Source of the DNA: Bimuria novae-zelandiae CBS 107.79
Taxonomy: Eukaryota; Ascomycota; Dothideomycetes; Pleosporales; Didymosphaeriaceae
Reading direction: 5' to 3'
DNA: 64,000 bases
Assembly (NCBI GenBank): GCA_010015655.1
Contig: ML976670.1
Location: 735,687-799,686, forward strand
Shown here: positions 46,990 to 57,603 of the stretch, one piece after another
How positions within the stretch are numbered: position 1 is the stretch's first letter
Layout of the letters: every line of letters starts with the position of its first letter
Translations under genes and position numbers: made by a program
The notes under the pieces: model-generated
Databases searched by the model: none
What the model was told of the DNA's origin: nothing
What the model saw: the letters and a program-made list of their open reading frames with translations, nothing else

Positions 46990-47491
46990 GGGAACCGTTG
47001 TGGTTAGTTTTGCACATCCACATAGCGCAGGTTCTTCGCGGCTCAATGTAGTTCGCGCATTGGTGACTTATTCCTGAGCTCAGCCACATGTAATTGTCTA
47101 TTACGCTTTTTCCTTATCTCATTTGTAGCCTTCCTTGCCTTCGTATCGCGTACTATCGTGTCTGTAATCGAATTTTTCCTGCAAATGTTTAAATTCTATA
47201 CGTGGACCATTCCACACACAATCTTGGCCTTACTTGTATCTAAGCTGATTAACATCCCCTAAATCTCACTCATTATTTGAAACCATGCAGAATGAACCTT
47301 CGGAGGATGGTGGCGCCCGGAAATCCTGTAATCACGTGATACCACTTGATCGGTCACCTCTGGCTGTTCACCAGGAAGGCTGTCGAATCAAATAAACAAT
47401 TACTAAGTTAGGATACTATAGGGGATCTGTCACAGATGGCTGTACTCACTTGTGTGACAATGAACATGATAAGGAAAGCGTCAAGACACGA
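46990..47491. other. Intergenic, convergent 3' flanks
   Basis: Lies between two convergent genes. No frame of interest. Probably contains both 3' untranslated regions. Confidence 0.45.
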
Positions 47492-48283
47492 CTACCAATA
47501 AATAGCCATGCCCGGTCTATCGAACACCGAAACATCAAATTTGGCATTAGCAGCAGCAGCCGCTGCGGGGTTGGCCAAATTCCACGTCTGCTTCTTACAC
47601 CACGAAAGCGACTGCCCAAACAGATTCCGCCCCCAACGTTTCCTATTTTTAATGTTCTTGGGATCCCCAGCGTCTTCAGCGGAGAGTCCTATACCGAACA
47701 GATAATCTGTTGGAGACGCGTAGACAAGCTCATGGTCCGCGAATGGCAAGAGCTTCTTCCGTAGGGCTGCTGCATTGCGACCGTGGAGAAACTTTTGCTC
47801 GTTTGCCCGTGAGGCAACGCAAAGAACCTCTGTACCAAGTCAGAACATTGTTATGTATAAGTAGGTATAGTATTAGTACGCACTCTCTTGCCAGATACTG
47901 TCCTTGAAGCCCTTCACGCTGTTGCCTAGCGCTCTGTGCTCGTCTGATGACACAGAAGCTAGTATCTTCTCAAGCGCTTTCTTGTCGTTGAAGAGCCGTG
48001 CTTTTGCGGCCATGATGTAGTGACCCACGGATTGGTAGGTGACTTCGCCGTCTTCGAACGGCGCTTTGTACCAGGGAGAGAGGAATCCGGTTACGCGATC
48101 GGACGCGTCCCAAAAGAAGAGCGTCTTGATCTCGGGACTCGCAGATTCTGCTTTTCTGCTTTGTTGCTTGGCTCTGGATTTCGGCTTCCCTTTCTTTTTG
48201 AGCGATGCGGCAGTCCTGGTTCTGGCTCTGGACTCTTTTGCTGACTTGGATGTAGAAGCTGCGTTACGCTTAGTTCTAGCCAT
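47492..48283 (-). CDS. NADAR-domain protein (YbiA-like ADP-ribose/N-glycosidase fold)
   Basis: Two exons are inferred: 47884-48283 and 47492-47829. The 54-base intron runs GTGCGT...TACAG and contains TACTAAT. The spliced protein is 245 residues. Residues 1-46 are strongly basic (KKKGKPKSRAKQQSRK), compatible with nuclear import. The NADAR domain starts TLFFWDASDRVTGFLSPWY (54-72). It continues VTYQSVGHYIMAAKARLF (81-98) and WQEKVLCVASRANEQKF across the splice, and ends YASPTDYLFGIGLS. All conserved blocks are present and the length is normal. NADAR proteins act on N-glycosidic bonds; some remove ADP-ribose from guanine bases and others act in riboflavin-related damage control. Which applies here is unknown. 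TATA-like ATATAT lies about 70 bases upstream. Confidence 0.9.
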
Positions 48284-48901
48284 TCTTGCGGTGCCGTTTT
48301 GAACGAAAGGTTGTTCAAAGAGAAAGCTAAAGTGCTTCCGCTGTGTAGAAGTATATATGTTTAGTATAAATCGGGGTAACGGCGACACTGCCACAATGAA
48401 GGCAGCTGCCTATCGAGCGGGGTACCAGGCGCCATTTTGCATCTGTAATTTGCTGCTCATGACTGTCCCACTCCAAAACCAATGCTCTTCAATTATTTAT
48501 ACACAGAGCAGTCATTACCATTTCCATCCACTTGTGGCGGTCAGATTGCATCCAAAGTGGTGGTGGAGCAAAGATGATCGTGGCCTCAAGCGAACGCGCC
48601 AGTCGAACCCCGCTAGCGCACTCCTTTTCCGCGCCTCCGCAGTGTCATCGCCCTGTGGCTGAGCGTTGAACGAGAATCAAGCATCGCTTCGTGAACGATG
48701 CCTCGTACTCCTTACGGTCCATTGCGACGTCGACGCCCACGTCCTCCAAGCAGCGCATATCCAGACCCTTCGTTCCTAATGTTGTCGCTGTCGCGCATAG
48801 CACCGACCTGATTGCCCAGCTATAGACGTCGCACCGCGAACCATTCTATCTATTATTTATACATATGCTTCTATTGTAGATTTCTCCAAACTGTCTTTAA
48901 A
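48284..48901. other. Intergenic divergent promoter region
   Basis: Between the NADAR gene (minus) and the GT90 gene (plus). A TATATAT-like stretch near 48353 serves the minus-strand gene. No gene is supported. Confidence 0.45.
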
Positions 48902-50474
48902 ATGATCCTACGGCGGCGATGCGGCGCATCCGACTGCCTAGCATGGTTCTTCATATCCGGCATCGCTCTCATCTTCTTCCTCATCTCCAGCATTCTCTAC
49001 GGAACGCGCACTGAGAACCCCTCCCTACCACGAGTCGTACAAGAGGTGCTCCCTGCTGGACGCTGCCTCTGCCAGCAATCGACAACCTTCGAGTGCGCTA
49101 CATGCCTGGATTGCGCCGCTCACCCGCCCTTTGTCGCCAACACTACGCGCACAGAGGGGGAGTCGTGGGTGTTTGACTACCGCCGCGACGCGAGCAACTA
49201 TGGCCTGGATGAGGTCCAGTGCCAAGCAGCTTTCCCAGGCCTCTTTGAGGAGGCTACGCGGGCAAAGAATTATGCGAAGGGCAAAGGAATGGTGACGCAG
49301 AAGAACCTGACGGATTTCGACTTGTCGAAGGGCATGGTCCATGCAATGATTTATGACGGCCAGGTACGGACATCACAAACAAGGACATCACAATTGGCTA
49401 ACGTGGATGAAGCTTCGCGTTCTCCGAACCTTCCTCGTAGATAACATCAACCGTCAGAAGGCAATTGCTTCTCTGGCTGCCTTGCACCGCGCTATCTCCG
49501 CCGCCCGCGACCGCCCATCGATTCCCAACATCGAGTTCGTCCTTAGCGTCGAAGATCTTCCTGCACAACCCAAGAAGCCACTTTGGATGCTTTCGCGGCG
49601 CGCGGGAGATGACGACCTGTGGTTGATGCCCGATTTCGGCTGGTGGAGCTGGGACATGCCCTCTCTGGGCGCATTCGACGAGATCGCTGCCGAAGCTATA
49701 CAGCGCGAACGAGTTGAGCCGTGGGACTCAAAAAAGGAAAAGCTAGTCTGGCGCGGCAAGCTGAACTTTGCACCGAAATTGCGAAGGAAGCTTGTGGATG
49801 CGGCGAAAGGCAAGCCGTGGAGCGATGTCGGACAGGTCAAGTGGGAAGACACTGAATTTAAGGAGCCAGGTGCGCAGTTTCTGGGACCCGTGGACCAATG
49901 CAGTTACATGTTTATTGCGCACGCTGAAGGTATGGCACCCCCTTGATGAAAGTAGGACACAGTCTGATAACCGCAGGTCGATCATACTCCGGCGCCTTGA
50001 AGTACCGCCAGCTCTGTCGCTCCGTCGTCGTTTCACATAAGCTTCAGTGGATCCAGCACTACCACTATCTTCTCGTCGCGACCGGTTCTAAGCAGAACTA
50101 TGTCGAAGTTGAGCGTGACTTCTCCGACCTCTCCTCGGCCATGGATGATCTCCTTGCACACCCCGAAAAGGCGAAGCGCATCGCCGATAACAGCGTGAAG
50201 ACGTTCCGAGAGCGGTACTTGACGGGTGCCGCGGAAGCCTGCTATTGGCGCGCCTTGATCAAAGCTTGGAAAGAAGTCAGCTTCGAGCCTGCGCTATATG
50301 AGAAAGTAGAAGATGGGCATAAGAAGAAGAGGGAACAAAAGAGGGGTGTACGTTACGAGACTTTTATGTGAGTTCTCTGCACTGGTTGAAATACCATCTT
50401 GGGCATCTTGCTGACCACATGGCAGATTATATGGCTACAACACACAATTAGAGTGGCCAAAGAGCGCCAAGTAA
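48902..50474 (+). CDS. GT90/CAP10-type glycosyltransferase, type II membrane protein
   Basis: Four exons are inferred: 48902-49363, 49413-49929, 49977-50367 and 50426-50474. The introns are 49, 47 and 58 bases. The spliced protein is 472 residues. Residues about 12-34 form a signal-anchor helix (LAWFFISGIALIFFLISSIL) after a basic MILRRR, so it is probably a Golgi type II protein. A Cys cluster follows (CLCQQSTTFECATCLDC). The CAP10 domain includes LWLMPDFGWWSWDMPSLG, KLVWRGKLNFAPKLRRKLV, KYIF-like MFIAHAEGRSYSGALKYR and CRSVVVSHKLQWIQHYHYLL. Such enzymes make xylosylated or mannose-based cell-surface polysaccharides. The last intron is uncertain: without it the protein ends YETFM at 50371. 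The GTGAGT donor, CTGAC branch point and GCAG acceptor favour splicing. Confidence 0.87.
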
Positions 50475-50815
50475 GCAAACTATGGACGAGTGGTGTAGCC
50501 ACCATATTTGTATTTTGAGGAAGTGATTGGTGCATCGTTCATAGCGTGTCGTATACCCATTTGTTTTGCATATGGAGCATTTTGGAGGCTATGTTCAGGT
50601 ATAGAAGGAACGGAGTTGGACCGCCATCTTGCGACCGTTAGACGATTTGCGGGTTCTTGGTGAACAAGCTTTACGTACGGCCTGTTGCACCGTCGTGTCA
50701 GTTACCCATTATCCATTAGGGGCCCTGAAAGATGGTTTACCGTCTTAGCTGATGGATAAACTTATCGGCGACTTTACTTAGAAGCTTACAAAGCACTAGA
50801 GTCACCGCCTTCTTC
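50475..50815. other. Intergenic, convergent 3' flanks
   Basis: Short gap between convergent genes. No gene seen. Confidence 0.45.
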
Positions 50816-51506
50816 TCACAGCTTATTCTTCTCCCTCAACCCCAATTGCATAAGCTCCTCCAACTTCGCCCTCACGTGCGGCTCCAGTCCCTCCAGCGGG
50901 GCTTTCCCCGTGTCCCTCATGACCCAGATCTGCACGAACCCGCCCACAGCCTTGACCACCTCATCACCCTCTTTAAAGAACCCAACCTCATACATCACGC
51001 TGTTCTTACCCAGCTTCACCACTCGAAGTCCGAGCTCTAGCATACCAGGGTACTGCAGCTGCCCGAAGTAGTCACAATATGTGTTGGCGACAAGTGCGGT
51101 CCGGGGGTACGAAGTCGTGTTGTAGCCGACACGGGTCATTAGGTACTCGTTGATGATGGAGTCGATTAGGACGCCGTAGATGGGGTTGTTGAGGTGGTGG
51201 AACATGTCATTGTCGGCCCTTTGGAGTTGTGAGTGGTGGACTTTGAGAGGCTTGGAACTTTCTTTATGGTATGAAAAAGCTCATTTTCGTTATGTCGCTA
51301 GCAGCAGCGTACACGCAAGCGACTTCGGAGACAAGACAGCTACGAGCTCCTTCGCATGTCAAGTGGCTGGTTGTGGAAAGGGTCACGTGCGATAGGTTCG
51401 GCAGGGATACGCACCATCTTGTCCGGTAGTCCAAGCGATAGGGATAATCCTGCCGTTTCCGAAGCTTCTTGGAGGCCAGGTCTAGACCTAACGATGTCTC
51501 TGGCAT
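50816..51506 (-). CDS. Hotdog-fold acyl-CoA thioesterase (4HBT family)
   Basis: Two exons are inferred: 51415-51506 and 50816-51218. The 196-base intron runs GTGCGT...CAAAG. The spliced protein is 164 residues and starts MPETSLGLDLASKKLRKRQD. The splice joins TRW to ADNDMFHHLNNPIYG, restoring the 4HBT signature WxDxDxxxHxNN with the catalytic Asp. The rest (VVKLGKNSVMYEVGFFK, then VGGFVQIWVMRD) is the standard hotdog sheet. Thioesterases of this group hydrolyse acyl-CoA or acyl-carrier thioesters; the substrate is unknown. The longer-than-usual intron and the full motif only after splicing are good support for the model. Confidence 0.88.
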
Positions 51507-52053
51507 CGTGGATAGGCTGCACAGAATGATGATGGACGAGCAGATACATGGAGGATGTCGTTCAGCCGAGGTTCGTGTTGGACCCTGAATCTTGGCAGTG
51601 TGCCACTGGGCTCTTTCCATCTCAGCCTTTTGTTCCGTCACTCTCAAAGTCGTACTTATGCGGTTCATTATTAGCATTGACAACAGCTATATTTGGGCAG
51701 GATTACATGGCGACTAGACACAACCCCGGACACACAACGCTTCGCATTGCCCCTCACGCCAAGTACATACCTACCTATGGTAGGTACCCAGCAGCGGCCC
51801 ATCGTTACACGAAGATGGAGAAAGCGAAACCTAATCAGGCAATACGTAGATCAGTAAGTCCTCCTTCGAACTGTCAACCGCTTCTACTTCAATACATGTG
51901 GCCAAGCTCATTTGCTTCCACCTACTCCATTAACATCGCCCGAGGTCCGCTCAATGCCACAAGTATTCTCGCCTCGTGTTCGTTGGGTTCTTCGCGGTCC
52001 ACCAAGGCTACTTGAAATATAGATGCATTGACAAGGTCGGGGACTTCGGAGTA
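51507..52053. other. Intergenic, no gene seen
   Basis: Upstream of the thioesterase and downstream of the split family-X copy 1. Frames present are shadows. Confidence 0.4.
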
Positions 52054-53758
52054 TTAACCGTGTTGGACTGCGAATGAGACGGTGACCTCCTCGTGATGTT
52101 TTAGATCTTGCTCATACCGGGGACCGGCAATGTCGCGTAGGACGAAATGGATATTCTGTCAAGTGAACAAGCGGTCAGCGATGATGCGGTAAGCATGACA
52201 TGAATGAAGGAGCATGTATCTCGAGTGATGTCTGGCCTCGTTCTGCAAGCAAAGCAAGCACCGCTTTCTCCAAATGCGGACACAAGCGCTGCTCTTCTTC
52301 CGCAGTCAATGGCTCCTTCGGTCGTTCAATGAAGAACAAGAGCGTCTTCAACTGCAAGCCGCTGATCAGGTCCTTTGGAAATGTGAGCCTTGTGGATCAA
52401 AAGTACAACATCGCACAATTTACCCAAAAAGGAGCACCCTGGTCCTCAAAGAAATCACCAAGATCGTCCCGCCCTTCTTCGTAATCCTGTAAATCCACGA
52501 ATGCAGGCGCGTTGATGGCCAGCCCTTCTAGCTTTGGAAGACTGTGGGCGATAGCTTGAAGGTCTATCTCGTCGAAGTCATCTACCTCTCGTAGAGAGAG
52601 CAGCTTCAAGGAAGCAGCTTGGGGTTGCGCCAGAATCCATGGTCTAAAAGGGAAAGGTCCGTTCTGATAGACACTCAATGCCCAGAGATCAGTTGTAAGC
52701 AGGCAGGCAGGCATATATGGACAACAAGCTGTATTGCTATCTGCAGAAAAGAGTGTGTTGAGCGAGGAGTCTGCTGTTGAGCAGAGAGGGAAGAAGGAGA
52801 GCTTTTGTTGTGTCCCTAGTCCGTGCACCCAGGAGCACCTTCCATGTATACCACCTCTGACGTCAAGTCACGTGGCTACATCAGTGATACCCCTCATGAT
52901 CCCGTCGAAAGTCTCATGCTCAATCCAGTCAAGTCCATCGCCGGCGCCAGCACGAGTTGAGGAGAGATGTAACTCATGAAGCTTCGTATTATTGCCCAGG
53001 GCTTTCTGCGTGACAAATCGGTCCATGAATGTGTGGACGTGGGTCACAGTCTCGTCACCTGAATTGCGGCGATTGCATATCGTCAATGATTCGACATTCT
53101 CCGATAGTCGAAGGTGCTCTAACTCGGGACCTCGAACGTTGTACAGGAAGATCTTGTCCGCATCAAGAGCGTTGCGGAAGCCTATATTCAAGCAAGCCTG
53201 GGGCCAGTCGGTGGAATTTGCGTTGTCAACCCCAAATAGCGAAACCTCATCCAACTCGCGCTGTGGTCGCTGTAGGAAATGGCGTGCTATCTTGACATCG
53301 GCGTGTGGACGAAAAAATAGCCGTAACTGTTCCGGTGAAGTCGCCGAGTATGCATGCGCAAATGTTGACGACATTCGTACAATGGCTCCGAACCTAGTAT
53401 CGCGGTTGCCATTTCTAAGCTGTCTATCAGCGAACACAAGGGCTGAGGGTGTGGTAATCGCCTTACGAATCCTCTAAATATACTCTCGAGGCGCCGGTCG
53501 TTCGAACTGTCCGAATACATTGCCACGATTCCGATGTTTTCCAATCCATCGTAGACGTTAATAACGACTCTAAGGTTATCGTGGTTTACTTCTCGGTTCG
53601 GAAGCTGTTCTGAGACATTGTAACGCAGTGTCAGCGTTTTAGTAGCTTGATTATGTGCGCGGAGATATGCGAGGACAGTAGCGTCAACGTGCTTATCAAC
53701 ACGAATGGGTCCCACATGTTTGCACAAAACTGGAGACCAGTGGTTGCGGGCGCTCTTC
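52054..53758 (-). pseudogene. Unrecognised family X, copy 1, 3' part; split by a hAT transposon
   Basis: The minus strand reads in pieces that match copy 2 (61037-62764) throughout. LLTKSARNHWSPVLCKHVG starts at the transposon edge, followed by VDKHVDATVLAYL. After a frame change near 53470 come FGAIVRMSS, RHFLQRPQRELDEVSLFGVD, LRLSENVESLTICNRRN and FDGIMRGITDV. After about 170 unexplained bases come LWALSVYQNG, IAHSLPKLEGLAINAPAF and GAPFW. An intron (GTAAAT...CAAAG) leads to DLISGLQLKTLLFFIER. The last piece is NIHFVLRDIAG, ending at TAA 52054-52056. The last intron seems to start with AT where copy 2 has GT. I do not recognise the family. The Leu-spaced text hints at leucine-rich or F-box-like folds, but no F-box is seen. 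The hAT insertion and frameshift make it non-functional. Confidence 0.7.
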
Positions 53759-53766
53759 GTGAGCAA
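53759..53766. repeat. hAT target site duplication, left copy
   Basis: GTGAGCAA, identical to 57136-57143. Eight-base duplications are diagnostic of the hAT superfamily. The right copy joins the exon text ...NPAGHASTATLLTKS, so the insertion point lies inside exon 2 of family-X copy 1. Confidence 0.93.
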
Positions 53767-56700
53767 CAGTGATGTTCACGGATGGATTGGATATCCATCC
53801 ATGCAAAATCCACAAAATCCATGGAAATCTAATCCATCCGTTTTAAGCTTATTATGTTCCACTATTGGACGCTATAGATGTCGCAAAAGCTTATTCTAGC
53901 GTTTAGTATTAAGTATATCTATCTTAATAGCTATTTTAGTATTAAGAATTGTTACTTTAGCCACGCAGGCGCTCGAACTAGATAATATATTAACACCCTA
54001 TTAATAATATAGCAGAAATAGATTAATAAAGTGCCTTAGTATTTTAATATAGGAGAAAAAAGCACTATAAAAAACAGCGCGTAAAGTTCTAGTCTAATAT
54101 CTCCTTATCTATATTATCTAATTCGTCTAAGTCCTCTATAAAGTTATTACTAATCTTAATTAATCCTGCCCTCTCCTATAAAGCCATACACTCGTGATGC
54201 CCTATAATATCGTTACTAAGACAATTACGGGGCTTCGTAATAAGGTTACCTGCGCTGCTAAAAGCTCTCTCAGGTCTATTACTTATAGGCATAGTAGAAA
54301 GTACGTTAAGAGCTATCTAAGATACTCTTAGCTAGCGTCGTCGTTGCTTATCCTGTTACCACTAAATAAAAGGAGGAATATTAATAGCAAACTAAGAGAG
54401 CTTAAGGTACTTTACTAACTTATTACTATCTACCTATCGTTTCTTATTTGCCTTTGCTTAACCTTTTCGCGTAAAAGTCTCTTATCTTAAGAGCGCTTAG
54501 GTAGTTTTAGAAGAAGATAAATCTATCTCTTATTAGTTAAGTGTTATTTTATCCTTATAATTATAGTTATACAGCTCTTCAATCTATCCTTGTGTAATAC
54601 CTGGCCAAGTTGGATGCTCTATTGCCTATTAAGAATGGATATAATCCATGCCCCGGGTAGGATCTAAGACGATTGCCACCGTGTAGGCTGGAGACTCTGT
54701 AAACAAGGTGTAGTACTTTAATGCCGTCTCCCAGCCTTTATAAAGACGCTATTTAAGCTAGATATCTCTATCCGTTCGTGCTTAAAGTTCTTAAGCTTTA
54801 AGGTCCATTAAGAGATTATCTAGTAAAGTATATAACTATCTAATATTATTATACTCTTAAGGATCGTTGTTACTATTACTAAGATAACCTTAGAGGCGCA
54901 AAGTAAGCTTATTTAGAAGTTTAAGAAGCTTAAGATTCTCCTTTAAATACTACTACTTAGCTATAGAAAGACAGAGATCTAGTTAATAGTAGCTAATAAA
55001 TTAACTTTACTAGCTACCACTTTGCCACTGCGATCTAGTATTATTAAAAGACCGTAATTTATCTCTATAAAAGTTATTAAGTACCTCTTTAAGCACTATA
55101 GCTCGCTTAATTATTAAGTATATGGAATTCCAGCGGGTGGCGTTACTAAGTATTAACTATAAAGGTCTTGTAAGGCTATCTGATCGCACCTATCTAGGAT
55201 AAACTTCCTAAGTAGTAATAAACCTGGCGTTTCTTAAGGTGTTTTTCCTAATCTATTTAATAATATTGCGAAGCTTTCTAATAGTCCTATAAGCTTTATA
55301 TTATTTAAAAAATGCCACCTCCTCTGCCTAAGTTAGGCTACTAATATTAGCTCTAAATATTAGCGCTTTTGCGACAAGATTAAAGATATACCCTATACAC
55401 CTTATACGCTACTACTTAAGGTTAAAGTTAAGCTAATTTTTTTTTAAAAATCTTCCTTAAAGTATCTATTACTATATTATTAGCTACGGCGTTATTAGAG
55501 GTAAGATATCCTACGCGGTCTTAAAGCCCCTAGTAGGAGATAACCCCCTATAGCAATACTATAATATTTCTACTAGTATAGGCATCTTTTATAGCTTTAA
55601 AAGCAAGGAGAAGGTTTCGTAAATTACCTTTCTTATTAAGAAACTATGTAATAACACTATTATACAACTTATTATTACTAGAAGTCTATAAGTTAAAGGC
55701 TAGGTAAATCTTCGTAATGGCTTGGTCCAGGTGGGTAGCAACTATATCCTTCGAACGTGCGTACTCCACGGAGATCCTACGCCTTATTGTATTGCGAGAT
55801 GGGATTGCGCGAGGCATCTTTATAGCTAAATTAAGATACTAAAACACCTTACGGAGCTCCTTAGTATCTAGCTTAACAAAGGGGATCCTGCTTATAACAA
55901 TCTATCTAACTAAAAGTTAATAGAACTTATTAACGTTAAAGGAAGACGCCATAGTATTAATAGTAGCTAAACCTTTTAGAGAAGATATATTAAGCGTAAA
56001 CTAATCTATCTTATCCTGCCCTATAAGGGGCTAACGATTTAGATTAAAGATCTTATATTTCTTAAGATAGCTAGTAACTAACCTATACCCTTTTCTTATA
56101 TTAAGGATCTTCGCCTTAAAGCAGTTAATATAGCACGGTTTATATAAGAAGAACCAAGTAAATGTCTTCTTATCCGTGCTTTTAAGTAGGACGCCGTACT
56201 TCTAGATTTATAAGTTAAGCCTCCCTTTAGGATTATATACCTTAGTATAAGTGTTAAACGCCTAGTTATTAGTAAGGTTAACCTAAAAGTAATTAAAGCT
56301 TAATATCTTAATCTCACGGCGTCTCGTGGCATGTATAGAGTCTCTAGCTAATACTAATTAAATTAGAGTAGTATATTACAAAGTTAATTCTAATGCCTCT
56401 AATTAAGAATTAAGCTAATTATTAACACCAGTATCTACAGTAATAGGGTTAGCAATAGAGCCACAAACATTGTTAATAGATATACTAAGTAACTATAAGT
56501 TTATACCGTACGTACTACTACTCTGCTAGCTACTTTAAGTTAATAGAACGGATAGTTATAGGGAGCCTTATAAGTCTAGCACTAACGCCACTTTTGGCGC
56601 CTAGACACGCTTACGGGTTTATAATAACGCAGAATTTAACTTAATCTGTTATTTTACCCCTTTAATAGGCGTCTTAATAGCCTCTAAAGCTTCCATAATT

Positions 56701-57135
56701 ATTAGCGTAAGTAAGGAGACACTAAGTAGCTCTAAAAAGGTCCTTATACATTAGTGCTATAGGCGCTCGCCATCTAACTAAAGGCGCATTTTAATAAATA
56801 ATTAAATAACTAGTAAAGATAAGTTACGAAATTTAATAAAATACTAAATAAAAGTAGCTTCGACCATTTTAGAGCTATTAAATAGGTGTTATAGAAGTTT
56901 TGTTAAACTAGGTAAGGTTAAGTTTAAATATTACAATTTTTTGGGTCGCTTGCCTCAACAAGCCACAGGAAAACTATTAGATAACAAAACTACTAATTTA
57001 ATACCTTAATTAGGTCTAGACGACGCCTAATTAGGTATAGAACAATCTACGTGGATGGATTGGATTTCCATGGGCTGTTTGGATTGGATGGATATGGATG
57101 GATTCGTTAATCCAATCCATCCATGGACATCACTG
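53767..57135 (-). mobile_element. RIP-degraded hAT transposon inserted in family-X copy 1
   Basis: The ends are CAGTGATGTTCAC at the left and the mirrored CAGTGATGTCCAT at the right, followed by GGATGGATTGGAT. The perfect 8-base target duplication is GTGAGCAA. The minus strand near 54160-54290 reads ERAFSSAGNLITKPRNCLSN followed by DIIGHHECMAL, the hAT C-terminal dimerisation region. Several GGATGGAT motifs crowd both ends (53777-53850 and 57050-57120) and may be transposase-binding subterminal repeats. The interior is AT-rich with many stops, so it is dead. It is flanked by normal-composition host DNA on both sides. Confidence 0.92.
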
Positions 57136-57143
57136 GTGAGCAA
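57136..57143. repeat. hAT target site duplication, right copy
   Basis: GTGAGCAA, matching the left copy at 53759-53766. Confidence 0.93.
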
Positions 57144-57390
57144 GGTAGCGGTTGATGCATGCCCAGCAGGATTCTGTAAAGTTTAGTCGAGTAGAAGCGC
57201 GCCGTGTACAAAGGTCTCATACCAGCTCAATGTAGTATTGCATGAGTGAATTGTTCACCTCTGGTGGAAGTCGACAGATACTCGGCTGGCCCGGTATCTC
57301 AGGAGCAAATCCATGCAAAGAGACACTATCGTGAGAAGCTGTGTCGGTGTTATCAAAAGACGTGACTTCAAAGTGGGCTAAATAACAGGT
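57144..57390 (-). pseudogene. Family X, copy 1, stranded 5' exon and intron
   Basis: Reading minus from about 57375: an exon with HGFAPEIPGQPSICRLPP then EVNNSLMQYYIEL ends at a GTATGA donor. The intron ends TTTACAG. Exon 2 then begins NPAGHASTAT and runs into the right target duplication. Copy 2 has the same arrangement: EIYNQTMKYYIAQ, GTATGA...CTATAG, NPEKHMINATYLTKS. So this is the missing 5' part of the gene at 52054-53758. No start codon in frame is visible before an upstream TGA, so the very 5' end is lost or on another exon. Confidence 0.7.
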
Positions 57391-57603
57391 TCAATGATGT
57401 CGTAGAAGTTTGACGATCAGGTACGTCGTGCTGAGCGACAACGGCTGTCTCGCGACTTTAATTCGAGGTACGTGTCGTGCGTGCGAGATCAGTTTGGATT
57501 ATTTGGGTTTACAATAGGATCGGTATCGCTTTGTGTGCTGCGTGGTGAGCCCAGACGATGACACTCACGACGCTGTGGCCCACTTAGCGTTGATGAAGTT
57601 TTA

